This document shows, piece after piece, positions 17,168 to 26,115 of a stretch of DNA of 64,000 nucleotides. The stretch lies in assembly GCA_019359595.1 (NCBI GenBank), contig JAHHGZ010000006.1, positions 62,001 to 126,000 on the forward strand. The letters are read 5' to 3'. Both the position numbers and the translations under genes were made by a program. Positions within the stretch are counted from its first letter, which is position 1. Each line of letters opens with the position of its first letter. The stretch comes from Cyanomargarita calcarea GSE-NOS-MK-12-04C (GTDB lineage Bacteria; Cyanobacteriota; Cyanobacteriia; Cyanobacteriales; Nostocaceae). Under the pieces are notes generated by a model that worked only from the letters and a program-made list of their open reading frames with translations, made no database searches and was not told the DNA's origin.

Positions 17168-17254
17168 ATTGTTAGTGGTTAATGGTTAGGAGTTAGGAGT
17201 TAGGAGGTGCTTCATTCACAACCAACAACTAACAACTAACAAATATCAAAAAAA
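17168..17254 (+). repeat. Heptamer repeats between Tab2-like gene and pmbA
   Basis: Directly after the stop come GTTAGTGGTTAATGGTTAGG and GAGTTAG units. After a short gap, AACAACC/AACAACT units run up to the next start codon. The two halves are partly complementary (GTTAGTGG with CAACTAAC-like units), so a hairpin is possible. Confidence 0.6.
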
Positions 17255-17257
17255 ATC

Positions 17258-18580
17258 ATGGTGTCTAAAAAATTACCTGAAGATACACTTGCAGAACATC
17301 TGTTGGAATTAGCAATCAAATCTGGGGCTGACGCTGCGGAGGTCTATCAGTCGCGATCGCTTTCCCGCCCAGTCTTTTTTGAAGCTAATCGTCTCAAGCA
17401 GCTAGAAACAAGTCAATCTGAAGGTACAGCTTTGAGGTTGTGGCGTGACGGGCGACCGGGACTAACGGTGGCTTATGGTGCTGTGCAAGCACAAAGTATG
17501 GTAGAACGTGCTTTAGCTTTGAGTCAACTAAATCAACCGGAAACTGTGGAGTTAGCCAGCAGTTCTAAGCCTTCTTACCCCGATTTGGGGGAAGATGTTC
17601 CTGTGGAAGTTTTGGTGAACTGGGGCAAAGAAGCGATCGCTCTCATCCGCGATGCCTATCCTGATGTTCTCTGTACAGCTGACTGGGAATGCGACCGTGA
17701 AAATACTAGGCTGATGAATTCACAAGGTCTAGATTGTTACTATGAAGATACAACTCAGAGCTGCTATATGTCCGCAGAATGGGTGCGGGGTGATGATTTC
17801 TTGAGTGTATCTGATGGTCAAACCGAGCGCGGCAAACTGCACCCTGATAAACTCGCCCAGCAAATTTTACAGCGATTGTCTTGGGCAAAAGAAAACGTCA
17901 CACCCCCCAACGGTCGTTTCCCAGTTCTATTTACTTCTAAAGCTGCAGATATGCTTTGGGGTACTCTCCAATCTGCTTTGAATGGCAAGCGTGTGTTAGA
18001 AAAGGCTTCTCCTTGGGCTGAACGTTTGGGTGAACAAGTTATTGCACCCGCTCTAGTCGTTTACCAAGACCCCCTATCCGGTCCTTATAGCTGTCCTTTT
18101 GATGATGAAGGTACACCCACCAGTCCTTTGGTGTTTATCCAAAATGGGGTTTTGCAACATTTTTATAGCGATCGCACTACTGGACGGCAACTTTGTACTG
18201 GTACTACTGGGAATGGTTTTCGCCCCGGTTTGGGCAGCTACCCAACTCCTGGCTTGTATAATTTTCTCATCCAACCCGGTTCTGGAACGCTACAAGATTT
18301 GATCCAACAAATGGATGATGGCTTGATTGTAGACCAAATGTTGGGCGGTTGCGGTGGCATTTCTGGTGATTTTTCCATCAATGTTGATTTAGGTTACCGC
18401 GTGCAAAATGGCAACGTATTGGGGCGAGTTAAGGATACTATGGTGTCGGGAAATGTTTACACCGCTCTCAAACAATTGGTTCGGCTAGGCGGCGACGTTG
18501 ACTGGAATGGTTCTTGTTATACCCCTTCCCTGATTGTGGAAGGACTATCTATAACTGGAAAGCAAAATCAAGGGGAATAG
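17258..18580 (+). CDS. pmbA: PmbA/TldE-family peptidase subunit
   Basis: A 440-residue protein of the TldD/PmbA (U62) family, which processes small modified peptides and degrades CcdA-like antitoxins in enteric bacteria. Visible features are Gly-Ala-Asp-Ala-Ala-Glu-Val-Tyr near the start, Gly-Thr-Ala-Leu-Arg-Leu-Trp, and the C-terminal Gly-Gly-Cys-Gly-Gly-Ile-Ser-Gly-Asp-Phe-Ser, Gly-Asn-Val. It lacks the metal-binding His-Glu-x3-His of TldD, so it is the TldE/PmbA-type partner. No TldD partner is in the window. It starts at an ATG with AT-rich upstream sequence. Confidence 0.88.
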   Translation: MVSKKLPEDTLAEHLLELAIKSGADAAEVYQSRSLSRPVFFEANRLKQLETSQSEGTALRLWRDGRPGLTVAYGAVQAQSMVERALALSQLNQPETVELASSSKPSYPDLGEDVPVEVLVNWGKEAIALIRDAYPDVLCTADWECDRENTRLMNSQGLDCYYEDTTQSCYMSAEWVRGDDFLSVSDGQTERGKLHPDKLAQQILQRLSWAKENVTPPNGRFPVLFTSKAADMLWGTLQSALNGKRVLEKASPWAERLGEQVIAPALVVYQDPLSGPYSCPFDDEGTPTSPLVFIQNGVLQHFYSDRTTGRQLCTGTTGNGFRPGLGSYPTPGLYNFLIQPGSGTLQDLIQQMDDGLIVDQMLGGCGGISGDFSINVDLGYRVQNGNVLGRVKDTMVSGNVYTALKQLVRLGGDVDWNGSCYTPSLIVEGLSITGKQNQGE

Positions 18581-18588
18581 TTAGTGGT

Positions 18589-18664
18589 TAGTGGTTGACA
18601 GTGAACAACCAACAACCAACAACTAACAACCAACAACTAACAACCAACAACTAACAACCAACAA
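18589..18664 (+). repeat. AACAACC/AACAACT heptamer tract
   Basis: About eight heptamers in tandem, alternating AACAACC and AACAACT, between the pmbA stop and the methyltransferase start. A GTTAGTGG sequence right after the stop is partly complementary to it. Confidence 0.8.
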
Positions 18665-18683
18665 TTTTCTATTTTTAAAAATT

Positions 18684-19409
18684 ATGAACGAGTCAAGTAG
18701 TAACCCAGGTGGCATCCAGCTTGATAGAATAGTCTTTTTCGGGCGAACTCTATCAGAATATCTGAAATTTTTTGACCTGGATTTATCGCAGTGGCAGGGA
18801 ACAAAAATTTTGGATTGCCCGTCAGGTGCTGCTTCTTTTGTAGCAGAAGCCACGAAACTTGGTATTCATGCTGTAGCTTGCGATCTATTGTTTAATCTGG
18901 ATGAAAAAGTCTTAATTGACAAAGGGAAGGCAGATTATGACCATGTTATTGAGAGGCTTGCCGGGATTCAATACCTTTATAACTGGGAATATTATGGAGG
19001 CTTAGAAGGATTTAAACATTTTAGAAAAAGAGCCTTTGACCGCTTTGCCCAAGATTACCCCCAAGGACGGCAAGAAGGTCGTTACATCAAAGCTCAATTA
19101 CCTAAGTTACCTTTCGCTGACAAAAGCTTTGATTTAGTCTTAAGCGGGCATTTTCTATTTCTTTATAACAATTATTTCAATTACAAATTTCATTTAAATT
19201 CAATTTTGGAATTATATCGAGTATCCTCAAAGGAAGTAAGAATCTACCCAATCCAAGGTATGGATGCTAAACCTTATCCACTGATTGAAGATTTAATCCG
19301 CGACTTAAGCAACTCTGGTATTTGTGCTGAAATTGTCAAGGTTCCTTGGGAATTTCAGAAAAAAAGCAATCAAATGCTACGGTTAACTACTACAACAAGT
19401 AAAAAGTAA
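18684..19409 (+). CDS. SAM-dependent methyltransferase-like protein
   Basis: A 241-residue soluble protein with a class I methyltransferase core. Motif I is Lys-Ile-Leu-Asp-Cys-Pro-Ser-Gly-Ala-Ala-Ser-Phe near residues 41-52, an acidic residue ends the next strand (Ala-Cys-Asp-Leu), and Lys-Ser-Phe-Asp-Leu-Val-Leu-Ser-Gly-His at about 145-154 corresponds to motif IV. Cys-Pro-Ser-Gly replaces the usual Gly-x-Gly-x-Gly, which some bacterial families share. The target is unknown. It has heptamer repeats on its upstream side and stands alone. Confidence 0.75.
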   Translation: MNESSSNPGGIQLDRIVFFGRTLSEYLKFFDLDLSQWQGTKILDCPSGAASFVAEATKLGIHAVACDLLFNLDEKVLIDKGKADYDHVIERLAGIQYLYNWEYYGGLEGFKHFRKRAFDRFAQDYPQGRQEGRYIKAQLPKLPFADKSFDLVLSGHFLFLYNNYFNYKFHLNSILELYRVSSKEVRIYPIQGMDAKPYPLIEDLIRDLSNSGICAEIVKVPWEFQKKSNQMLRLTTTTSKK

Positions 19410-19597
19410 AAAGTAGAAAGAAAGAACACCTATGTTATAAGCTTTTTGCCTATTTCAGATGGTAGTTTTTTTTCCAAAAGACCTGTACTAGTAATTTTTC
19501 ATCTAAGATTTGAGATTTTACTTTTGATGATTTGCTATCTGTAATTACATCAAACCAGTTCCCAATTCCCAATTCTTAATTTTGTTAATTATTAATT

Positions 19598-22204
19598 ATG
19601 TCGCTTCCTTTTCTGACTCAGCGCTTTCGCAACCTGTGGCAGCCTAGAAAAGGTTTAGCGATCGCAGAAGCTTCTGTTATCGGTCTAGTCGCTGCGCTGT
19701 CTGCCGTCTTACTCAAGGTTGGTTCGGGATGGTTGGGAGCATGGCGAGTTCATGCATCTCATGTCTTAGCCGCATGGATAGTACTACCGGCTGTTGGTCT
19801 TTGTTTTGGGTATTTGGCAGGTTTTTTGGTGGAAAGGTTTGCACCAGAAGCTTCCGGTAGCGGTATTCCCCAAGTCAAAGCTTCTCTGGCGAATGTGCCT
19901 ATTGCTTTGTCTTGGCGAGTCGCTGGCGTAAAATTACTGAGTGCGATCATCGCTTTGGGTTCAGGGATAACTCTCGGCCGGCAGGGTCCCACCGTCCAAG
20001 TCGGGGCAGGTTTAGCCGCTGGAATGAGTCGATTGGTTCCTACTTCCCCTGACCACCGACGGCAAATGATTGCAGCGGGTGCTGGTGCTGGTTTGGCTGC
20101 AGCTTTCAATGCCCCAATAGCTGGTGTATTGTTTATTGTGGAGGAGTTACTCCAAGATTTATCAGGAATGACTCTGGGAACCGCCATCATCGCTTCGTTT
20201 ATTGGTGGGGTTATCTCCCGGCTGTTGGGTGGTGGTAGTTTTGAACTTAACTCAGTATTGGCTAAGTATCAGAGTACTTTCTTCCTCCAAGAAATTCCCT
20301 TTTTTCTTTTATTAGGCATTTTAGCTGGGTTGCTGGCAGCGTTATTTCTTAGCGGTCTAATCACAAGCATAAAATTATACCGAACATTGCATATTAGTTT
20401 GCCTCTGCGGACGGCATTAGCTGGATTTATCTCCGGAATTATTATCGCGACTTTACCAGTATCTTTTCGGGATAACACTGGTTTGCGGGAGTTTGTGATT
20501 GCTGGCTCGGCGAATGTTTCCTTAGCTGCGATCGCTTTTGTGGCACAATTCATTCTGACTCTAATTGCATTTGGTTCCGGCGCACCAGGGGGTTTATTCG
20601 GTCCGAGTCTCATTTTGGGTTCTACCCTTGGCTATTTAGTGGGTGTGTTTGAACACCAGATTTTGGGAATTGGCGACCCAACTACCTATGCTTTAGCAGG
20701 AATGGGGGCATTTTTTAGCGCTGTGTCGAAAGTGCCAATTACTGCCATTGTGATTGTTTTTGAAATTACTACAGACTTTAATCTGGTACTGCCTTTGATG
20801 ATTGTGTCTGTAACATCTTATTTGGTTGCGGATAAACTCGTACCAGGCTCATTATATACCAAGCTTTTGCTATTAAATGGCATCAATATTGAAAAAACAG
20901 CCTCTAGTGAGGCGGTATTGACCAAGTTAAGTGCGAAAGAAGTCATGCAGGAACGGGTGGAAACTCTTGATGCAGAGATGACTTTAGATGATGCCATGCA
21001 GGCGTTTTCTCGTTCTCATCATCGGGGTTTTCCCGTAGTAGATGATGGCAGGTTAGTAGGAATTATCACACAGTCCGATTTGATGCAAGTCAGTACGCGC
21101 AACCTACCTTCTGATAGCCATTTAAGGGAAATTATGACACCGCAACCAGTGACGGTGACCCCAATTCATAGTTTGAGTAATGTGCTGTATTTACTAGATC
21201 GCCATAAAATCAGTCGTTTGCCCGTAGTGGATGGGCGTAGACTGATTGGGATTATTACCCGTGCTGATATTATTCGTGCCGAAGCAAACCATCTTAACTG
21301 CAAAGATATCTCAACTGGTCCCCAGCCCCAACCTTCTTATGTAGTTTATCAAACGCGATCGCCTAGCATTGGCAGAGGCCGATTATTAGTACCGATAGCG
21401 AACCCGGAGACAGCAGCAACACTATTGCAAATGGCGGCTGCAATTGCTCGCGATCGCCATTATGAAATAGAATGCCTGCAAATCATGATCGTCTCGCGGC
21501 ACAGTTCCCCTGCGGAAACGGAAGTCAGGACAGCAAAAAGTCGGCGATTGTTGCGTGAAGCCGAAGTTATGGCGAAAAAATGGCGCATACCCCTGCATAC
21601 GCAAATTCGAGTCGCTCACGATGTCGCTTCTTCTGTTTTAGAGGCAATCAATGAAAGACATATCGACCTGCTTTTGATGGGATGGAAAGGGAACACAGAC
21701 ACCCCAGGTCGCATTTTTGGTAACGTTGTAGACACGATAATTCGCCAAGCCACCTGCGATGTCGTGCTGGTAAAGTTGGGTAAGAGTGGAGGGACTCCCC
21801 AATTCAACAGCTGGTTAGTCCCAATGGCTGGTGGTCCCAATGCTCGGATGGCGATAAAGTTGTTACCATCTTTGGTAAGTTTGGGGAATGACCCGCAAAT
21901 TCGCTTAACTCAGGTATTTAAGCCGTCGGAATTAGAACCAGACATGACTGTTTTAGAACAGGCTATCCGTCATTTGGTTAGACGACGCAAATTATCAACA
22001 ACTGTTATTGCAGCACCAGTGAAAGCAGATTCTGTTTCTGAAGGTGTGATTAACTTAGTGAAAACCGAAGGATATGATGTAGTCGTTTTAGGTGCTTCTC
22101 GGGAAGGGATGCTACAACAGGCAATTCAGGGGAATATTCCCGAGGCGATCGCATCTGGTGTGGAGAGTACGGTGATTTTGGTCAGGGGAGCGATTAATAG
22201 TTGA
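19598..22204 (+). CDS. ClC-family chloride channel/transporter with CBS pair and two Usp-like domains
   Basis: An 868-residue fusion. Residues about 20-430 are a ClC membrane core: Gly-Ser-Gly-Ile-Pro (chloride-coordinating Ser), Gly-Arg-Gln-Gly-Pro, Gly-Ala-Pro-Gly-Gly-Leu-Phe-Gly-Pro. Residues about 448-560 hold two CBS domains (nucleotide sensing). Residues about 585-868 carry two universal-stress-protein-like domains. The position normally holding the gating glutamate is Gln129 (codon CAG at 19982-19984), so gating and proton coupling should differ from CLC exchangers. The intracellular Glu-Glu pair after Phe-Ile-Val is present. ClC-CBS-Usp fusions are known in cyanobacteria; the Gln is the unusual point. 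Confidence 0.93.
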   Translation: MSLPFLTQRFRNLWQPRKGLAIAEASVIGLVAALSAVLLKVGSGWLGAWRVHASHVLAAWIVLPAVGLCFGYLAGFLVERFAPEASGSGIPQVKASLANVPIALSWRVAGVKLLSAIIALGSGITLGRQGPTVQVGAGLAAGMSRLVPTSPDHRRQMIAAGAGAGLAAAFNAPIAGVLFIVEELLQDLSGMTLGTAIIASFIGGVISRLLGGGSFELNSVLAKYQSTFFLQEIPFFLLLGILAGLLAALFLSGLITSIKLYRTLHISLPLRTALAGFISGIIIATLPVSFRDNTGLREFVIAGSANVSLAAIAFVAQFILTLIAFGSGAPGGLFGPSLILGSTLGYLVGVFEHQILGIGDPTTYALAGMGAFFSAVSKVPITAIVIVFEITTDFNLVLPLMIVSVTSYLVADKLVPGSLYTKLLLLNGINIEKTASSEAVLTKLSAKEVMQERVETLDAEMTLDDAMQAFSRSHHRGFPVVDDGRLVGIITQSDLMQVSTRNLPSDSHLREIMTPQPVTVTPIHSLSNVLYLLDRHKISRLPVVDGRRLIGIITRADIIRAEANHLNCKDISTGPQPQPSYVVYQTRSPSIGRGRLLVPIANPETAATLLQMAAAIARDRHYEIECLQIMIVSRHSSPAETEVRTAKSRRLLREAEVMAKKWRIPLHTQIRVAHDVASSVLEAINERHIDLLLMGWKGNTDTPGRIFGNVVDTIIRQATCDVVLVKLGKSGGTPQFNSWLVPMAGGPNARMAIKLLPSLVSLGNDPQIRLTQVFKPSELEPDMTVLEQAIRHLVRRRKLSTTVIAAPVKADSVSEGVINLVKTEGYDVVVLGASREGMLQQAIQGNIPEAIASGVESTVILVRGAINS

Positions 22205-22286
22205 ATGAAGGAAGAAGGAAGAAGGAAGAAGGAAGAAGGAAGAAGGAAGAAGGAAGAAGGAAGAAGGAAGAAGGAAGAAGGAAGAA
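22203..22286 (+). repeat. Long GGAAGAA heptamer tract
   Basis: About eleven near-perfect GGAAGAA units, the longest single tract in the window. It begins at the ClC stop (TGAATGAAGG overlaps the stop region). The composite core is absent here. Confidence 0.9.
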
Positions 22287-22333
22287 TTTTGTAAACTGCT
22301 TTTTCGCACCCTTTGAAAATTTCACTTCGTAAC

Positions 22334-22510
22334 TCACGCAACATCCTTTTTATTTTCATTTTTTATTTCGTTTTGAATTTCGTCCCAAGACACAGCACCA
22401 TTGATACGTATATCTTCCCTAGCTTCTTTAATCGCTTTTAAGCAATAACAACCCTTTATCCATATATATACATATTGAAGCGAAATTGATGCTTGATTTT
22501 GTCGTACCAT
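22334..22510 (-). CDS. Small hypothetical protein downstream of the aspartic protease
   Basis: A 58-residue frame from ATG 22508-22510, ten bases after the protease stop, so possibly co-transcribed. It has Val-Arg-Gln-Asn-Gln, a hydrophobic Tyr-Val-Tyr-Ile-Trp-Ile-Lys-Gly-Cys-Tyr-Cys stretch, then an Ala-Ile-Lys-Glu-Ala-Arg-Glu-Asp-Ile-Arg helix, Val-Ser-Trp-Asp-Glu-Ile and a basic/acidic tail. The C-terminal part is reminiscent of short antitoxin-type proteins, but I cannot name a family. It may be a remnant. Confidence 0.4.
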   Translation of the reverse strand: MVRQNQASISLQYVYIWIKGCYCLKAIKEAREDIRINGAVSWDEIQNEIKNENKKDVA

Positions 22511-22520
22511 TGGCAAGTAA

Positions 22521-22973
22521 CTATATGCGTAATATTGAATGTTCGGGATGTTCGGGATTTGGAACCAAACGTTGATTTTTGCAATCCACTAACAAATCTA
22601 AAGTTTCCAAAACAGTTTGACCAATCAGAACTTCATCCCCAGTCACTAATGTAACTTCCGTCGTTTCCCTCCCTTCGATTTCAATAATTACAGGTGTTGT
22701 CAATCCTACACTTTCTTGCCTACCGTCTGCGTATTTTGCTATTTGCTGACCACGAATTCTCAAACCTAAATGTTGAACTAATTCCATCGGTATAATAGTA
22801 CGGACTGCACCTGTGTCTACTAGTGCTTCTGCTTCATAAAACCGTAGTTGATTCGGATTAAGCAGTCCACGACTAACTAGTTCTTCATCAATTGAGTTAG
22901 TTAACTTTACTCTGACTCTAACTTCTCCCATCTCTTTGCTTTCCACTGCTTGCGAGCGATTGAACTCTAACAT
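22521..22973 (-). CDS. Retropepsin-like aspartic protease
   Basis: A 150-residue protein with a single Leu-Val-Asp-Thr-Gly-Ala motif near 52-57 and Thr-Ile-Ile-Pro after it, then Ile-Gly-Gln-Thr-Val-Leu-Glu-Thr-Leu-Asp. This matches the clan AA retropepsin-like fold, active as a dimer. It has no membrane segment. From the first ATG, AAGG lies eight bases upstream; an internal Met-Gly-Glu-Val-Arg start (22929-22931) is the alternative and is closer to what I would expect for homologues. Such genes are common in cyanobacteria with unknown substrates. It is divergent from the DUF6887 gene. Confidence 0.8.
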   Translation of the reverse strand: MLEFNRSQAVESKEMGEVRVRVKLTNSIDEELVSRGLLNPNQLRFYEAEALVDTGAVRTIIPMELVQHLGLRIRGQQIAKYADGRQESVGLTTPVIIEIEGRETTEVTLVTGDEVLIGQTVLETLDLLVDCKNQRLVPNPEHPEHSILRI

Positions 22974-23101
22974 TTTTCTAACCTTGCTCCAACAATAAAA
23001 TTATCACATTGAAATTTGAGCCGATACCAATCTTATACTAGCAGCAACGGTAAAAGCACCAGCAGCTAAGACTTTCGCGATCGCCGATGGAGATACGACG
23101 A

Positions 23102-23302
23102 ATGACGAAACCCAACTTTGCTTTGATGAGCAAGTCCGATTTGAAAGTTTATCTGTTAGAACATCGTAACGATGCTGAAGTTTTTCATGCATTGATGGAT
23201 AAAATTGCATCTGAACCCAATCAGAAGTTTTATACAGTTGAGGAAGTAGGAAAGCTAGAGGAACTAATTGAGGATAAACGACGCTTTAAAAGAAATAGCT
23301 AG
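23102..23302 (+). CDS. DUF6887 family small protein
   Basis: A 66-residue protein beginning Met-Thr-Lys-Pro-Asn-Phe, followed by a Ser-Lys-Ser-Asp-Leu-Lys-Val-Tyr-Leu-Leu-Glu-His-Arg-Asn-Asp-Ala-Glu helix. This is the recurring pattern of a cyanobacterial small-protein family usually found in many copies. ATG 23102 is chosen because GGAG lies eight bases before it; a start five codons earlier would have no such site. These genes are often followed by a DUF6888 gene. Here the next 13 bases reach the end of a convergent kinase gene, so it is an orphan. Function unknown. Confidence 0.7.
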   Translation: MTKPNFALMSKSDLKVYLLEHRNDAEVFHALMDKIASEPNQKFYTVEEVGKLEELIEDKRRFKRNS

Positions 23303-23315
23303 GGTTTGCTTATTT

Positions 23316-25352
23316 TCAACGAGATATTCGCCAAATCTTAATCGTACTATCATCATTCCCAGTCACAAGAGTTTTGCCATCCAAGCTAAAAGTAACAGAT
23401 TGGACTCCGTTAAAATGAGCCGCTATCGTGCGAATTTGCTTTCCGGTTGACAAATTCCACAGTTTGATGGTTCGGTCATAACTAGTGCTAGCAAGGGTAT
23501 TACCATCCGGGCTAATGGCTAGTGATGTGACTTTCCCAAAATGCCCTCTGAGAGTCCGAATTTGCTTTCCTGTTGACAAATTCCACAGTTTGATGGTTCT
23601 GTCAAAACTACCGCTGACAAGGGTATTACCGTCCGGGCTGATAACTACAGATGTAACTTTATCAATATGTCCCCTAATTGTGCGGATTTTTTTTGCGGTT
23701 GTTAAATTCCAAAGTTTAATCGTCCTGTCAAAACTCCCACTGGCTAAAGTTTGTCCGTCGGGACTAATCGCAAGCGATCGCACTGCAGCTAAATGTCCTT
23801 TCAAGGTGCAGATTTCTTTTCCAGTTTCCAAATTCCAAACTTTAATCGTATTATCATCACTACCATCAACAAGTGTCTTGCTATCCTTACTAATGGCAAG
23901 GGCATGAATTGAGTTGGAATGTCCACTGAGAGTCCGGATTTCCTGCCCTGTTGCCAAATTCCACTGTTTGATGGTGTTGTCTGCACTGCCGCTGACTAAG
24001 CTTTCCCCGTTCGGGCTGATAGCTAAAACATTCACCCGGCGATCGTGCCCCTTGAGGGTGCTAATTTCCTCAGCTGTAGTTAGATTCCACAGTTTGATAT
24101 TGTTATCGCTGTTACTTACCAAGCTTTGTCCATCGGGGCTGATGGCGAGGGACAAAACTGAGTTAGAATCCCCTTTGAGGGTATTAGCTAAAGAAAATTT
24201 TTCTAGTCCTATTTGGGACGGTTGATTATCCGAAGGAGGATTATTTTCCTCACCAATACTAGAAGATACCGTATCTTGATGGCGAGATTGGCTGTACCAA
24301 AATTCTCCCAACCCCAACAACAAAATCCCTGTACCTGCAATCAAAAAGTTTCTCAGTATAGGATGGTTTTTAGGTGAAGCTGGTTTTGGGGTTGCTCGGA
24401 AAATTATCGGTGTTGCTTTTGGTGGTAATGGTGCTGAGAATCCTGTTAAGTCACTGAGGACTTCCGAAGCCGATTGGTAGCGGTGCTGCATATCTTTGTG
24501 TAACAGCTTATCAAGAATTCCAGCCAATTTATCGCTCACCGGATCTCGTAAATATTGTCGCCAATCTTTCATCCAAGCGTAACCGTTTTCCATCCACAAC
24601 TGAAACGGTGAAATTCCAGTCAGTAGGTGAAAGCACGTAGCACCCACACTAAATAAATCGCTAGCTGGATAAGCTGTACCATCCCGAATTTGTTCAATCG
24701 GACAATAACCGTGAGAACCAATTGCAGTCCCCATTTTTAGCTGTACCTTTGCTGTTAGCTGCTTTGAGGAGCCAAAATCAATCAAGACTAAATCCCCTCT
24801 AGTTCCTTTATCTAAAGGGGGCTGTAGCGAACGTCTGATGATATTTTGTGGTTTAATATCTCGATGAATCACTCCCCGCTCGTGGACAAACTTTAGTATG
24901 GGCAGTAAATTTAGCAATAATTCTTCAATGTCACCACCGCTATAAATTAAGCGTTGTTGCAATTCTTTTAATAAATTATGCCCGTCGATAAACTGCTGTA
25001 CTAAATACAAATAGCCATCTTGTTGAAAATAAGCTAATAGCGTTGGTATTTGGGGATGTTCTCCCAATTGTTGCAACCTTTGTGCTTCTTTTTCAAACAA
25101 ATCTACCGCTTTTTTCAGTGCCCAATTTCCTTCAAATTTGGGTGCCAGTTGCTTGATAACACACGGTTCATTTAATTTATCTACATCTTCAGCTAAATAA
25201 GTTTTGCCAAAACCACCTTCATCTGAAAGTACTCGCATGACACGGAAGCGATTTCGCAGCAGTGGAATCAGGGGAGTGCTACAGGATTGGCAAAGCTTCT
25301 TGCTATTGGGATTAAGAGGATTTGGACAATCGGGATTCAGGCAGCAGACCAT
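23316..25352 (-). CDS. Serine/threonine protein kinase with WD40 repeats
   Basis: A 678-residue signalling protein. The N-terminal zinc ribbon (Cys3/4, Cys9, Cys21, Cys24) is typical of Nostoc kinases. The kinase domain (about 34-310) has Gly-Gly-Phe-Gly-Lys-Thr-Tyr, Val-Ile-Lys (Lys67), His-Arg-Asp-Ile-Lys-Pro-Gln-Asn (163-170) and Asp-Phe-Gly (192-194). A membrane segment lies at about 333-352. Seven WD40 repeats (Ser-Pro-Asp-Gly...Ile-Lys-Leu-Trp-Asn-Leu) follow from about residue 395, presumably periplasmic. Residues about 174-187, between the catalytic loop and Asp-Phe-Gly, are a repeat-derived insertion (Pro-Pro-Leu-Asp-Lys-Gly). The catalytic residues themselves are intact. Confidence 0.95.
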   Translation of the reverse strand: MVCCLNPDCPNPLNPNSKKLCQSCSTPLIPLLRNRFRVMRVLSDEGGFGKTYLAEDVDKLNEPCVIKQLAPKFEGNWALKKAVDLFEKEAQRLQQLGEHPQIPTLLAYFQQDGYLYLVQQFIDGHNLLKELQQRLIYSGGDIEELLLNLLPILKFVHERGVIHRDIKPQNIIRRSLQPPLDKGTRGDLVLIDFGSSKQLTAKVQLKMGTAIGSHGYCPIEQIRDGTAYPASDLFSVGATCFHLLTGISPFQLWMENGYAWMKDWRQYLRDPVSDKLAGILDKLLHKDMQHRYQSASEVLSDLTGFSAPLPPKATPIIFRATPKPASPKNHPILRNFLIAGTGILLLGLGEFWYSQSRHQDTVSSSIGEENNPPSDNQPSQIGLEKFSLANTLKGDSNSVLSLAISPDGQSLVSNSDNNIKLWNLTTAEEISTLKGHDRRVNVLAISPNGESLVSGSADNTIKQWNLATGQEIRTLSGHSNSIHALAISKDSKTLVDGSDDNTIKVWNLETGKEICTLKGHLAAVRSLAISPDGQTLASGSFDRTIKLWNLTTAKKIRTIRGHIDKVTSVVISPDGNTLVSGSFDRTIKLWNLSTGKQIRTLRGHFGKVTSLAISPDGNTLASTSYDRTIKLWNLSTGKQIRTIAAHFNGVQSVTFSLDGKTLVTGNDDSTIKIWRISR

Positions 25353-26115
25353 CGTTTAAAAAGTGCGACTGCATAACTCTTATTTTGTGCCTTGCGTATA
25401 AACCACATATTCCTCATTTTATAAGTTATGAAAATCACTATAAAATCAAAGCCTTATTCTTAGTCCATTTTTATGGAATTGTGCTGTTTAACAGTAGGGA
25501 AGTGAATCGATTTACCCGGGTAATAGCGGTGATGATTTTGGCATTTTTTTAGAAGTGGAACATATTAGATAACAAATTACAGCACTTTGCAAGTAAATGA
25601 AGTACACCCCCTCCCCAAGGCATACGGGGAGGGTTGGGGAGGGGTATTTCTGTACCTCACAAAGTTGAAATTTGCTGTATGTTCAATTTTTCCCGAAATT
25701 TTACTCTTAACTGTTCGCTGTTCACTGTTTTAAAATGCAAATTGGTATTGGTTATATTATTTTTATTCCTTTGGTGCTTTAAGAATATTTATTTTGATTA
25801 ACCGCAAAGAGGCGTTCGCGGAGCGTCTCGAAGAGAAGAAACGAAGGAAGAATAAGGAAGAAGAAGCTGGTTAATCTTATCGCTTCGGGAGTAAGTTGGT
25901 CAATTAAATTAAACGTCAAACCTATTACTCCCCCTATGTCCTCTAAACTGGGTTGGCTGGTTAGGTCTAATTTATGTTTTTTTAAATTGGCCTACTCTAC
26001 TGATCATTATACAAAAATTTGCTTCCTAAACTAACTATGATTTAACTAAGAAATTCACCTCGATATTGAGGTATTAATATTAACTGTCATTTCCCTGAAT
26101 TTCCTCTTTGAATTG
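25353..26115. other. Non-coding stretch of 760 bases
   Basis: No credible gene. It contains a CCCTCCCC...GGGGAGGG palindromic repeat at about 25608-25650, the same family as the cluster at 32266. Around 25798-25870 there is a dispersed AACCGCAAAGAGGCG repeat followed by a few degenerate GGAAGAA units. The rest is AT-rich and featureless. Confidence 0.5.

Noticed and set aside
25322-25552. 76-codon plus-strand frame between kinases
   Set aside because: Overlaps the start of the WD40 kinase on the other strand and has no start signal or family features.
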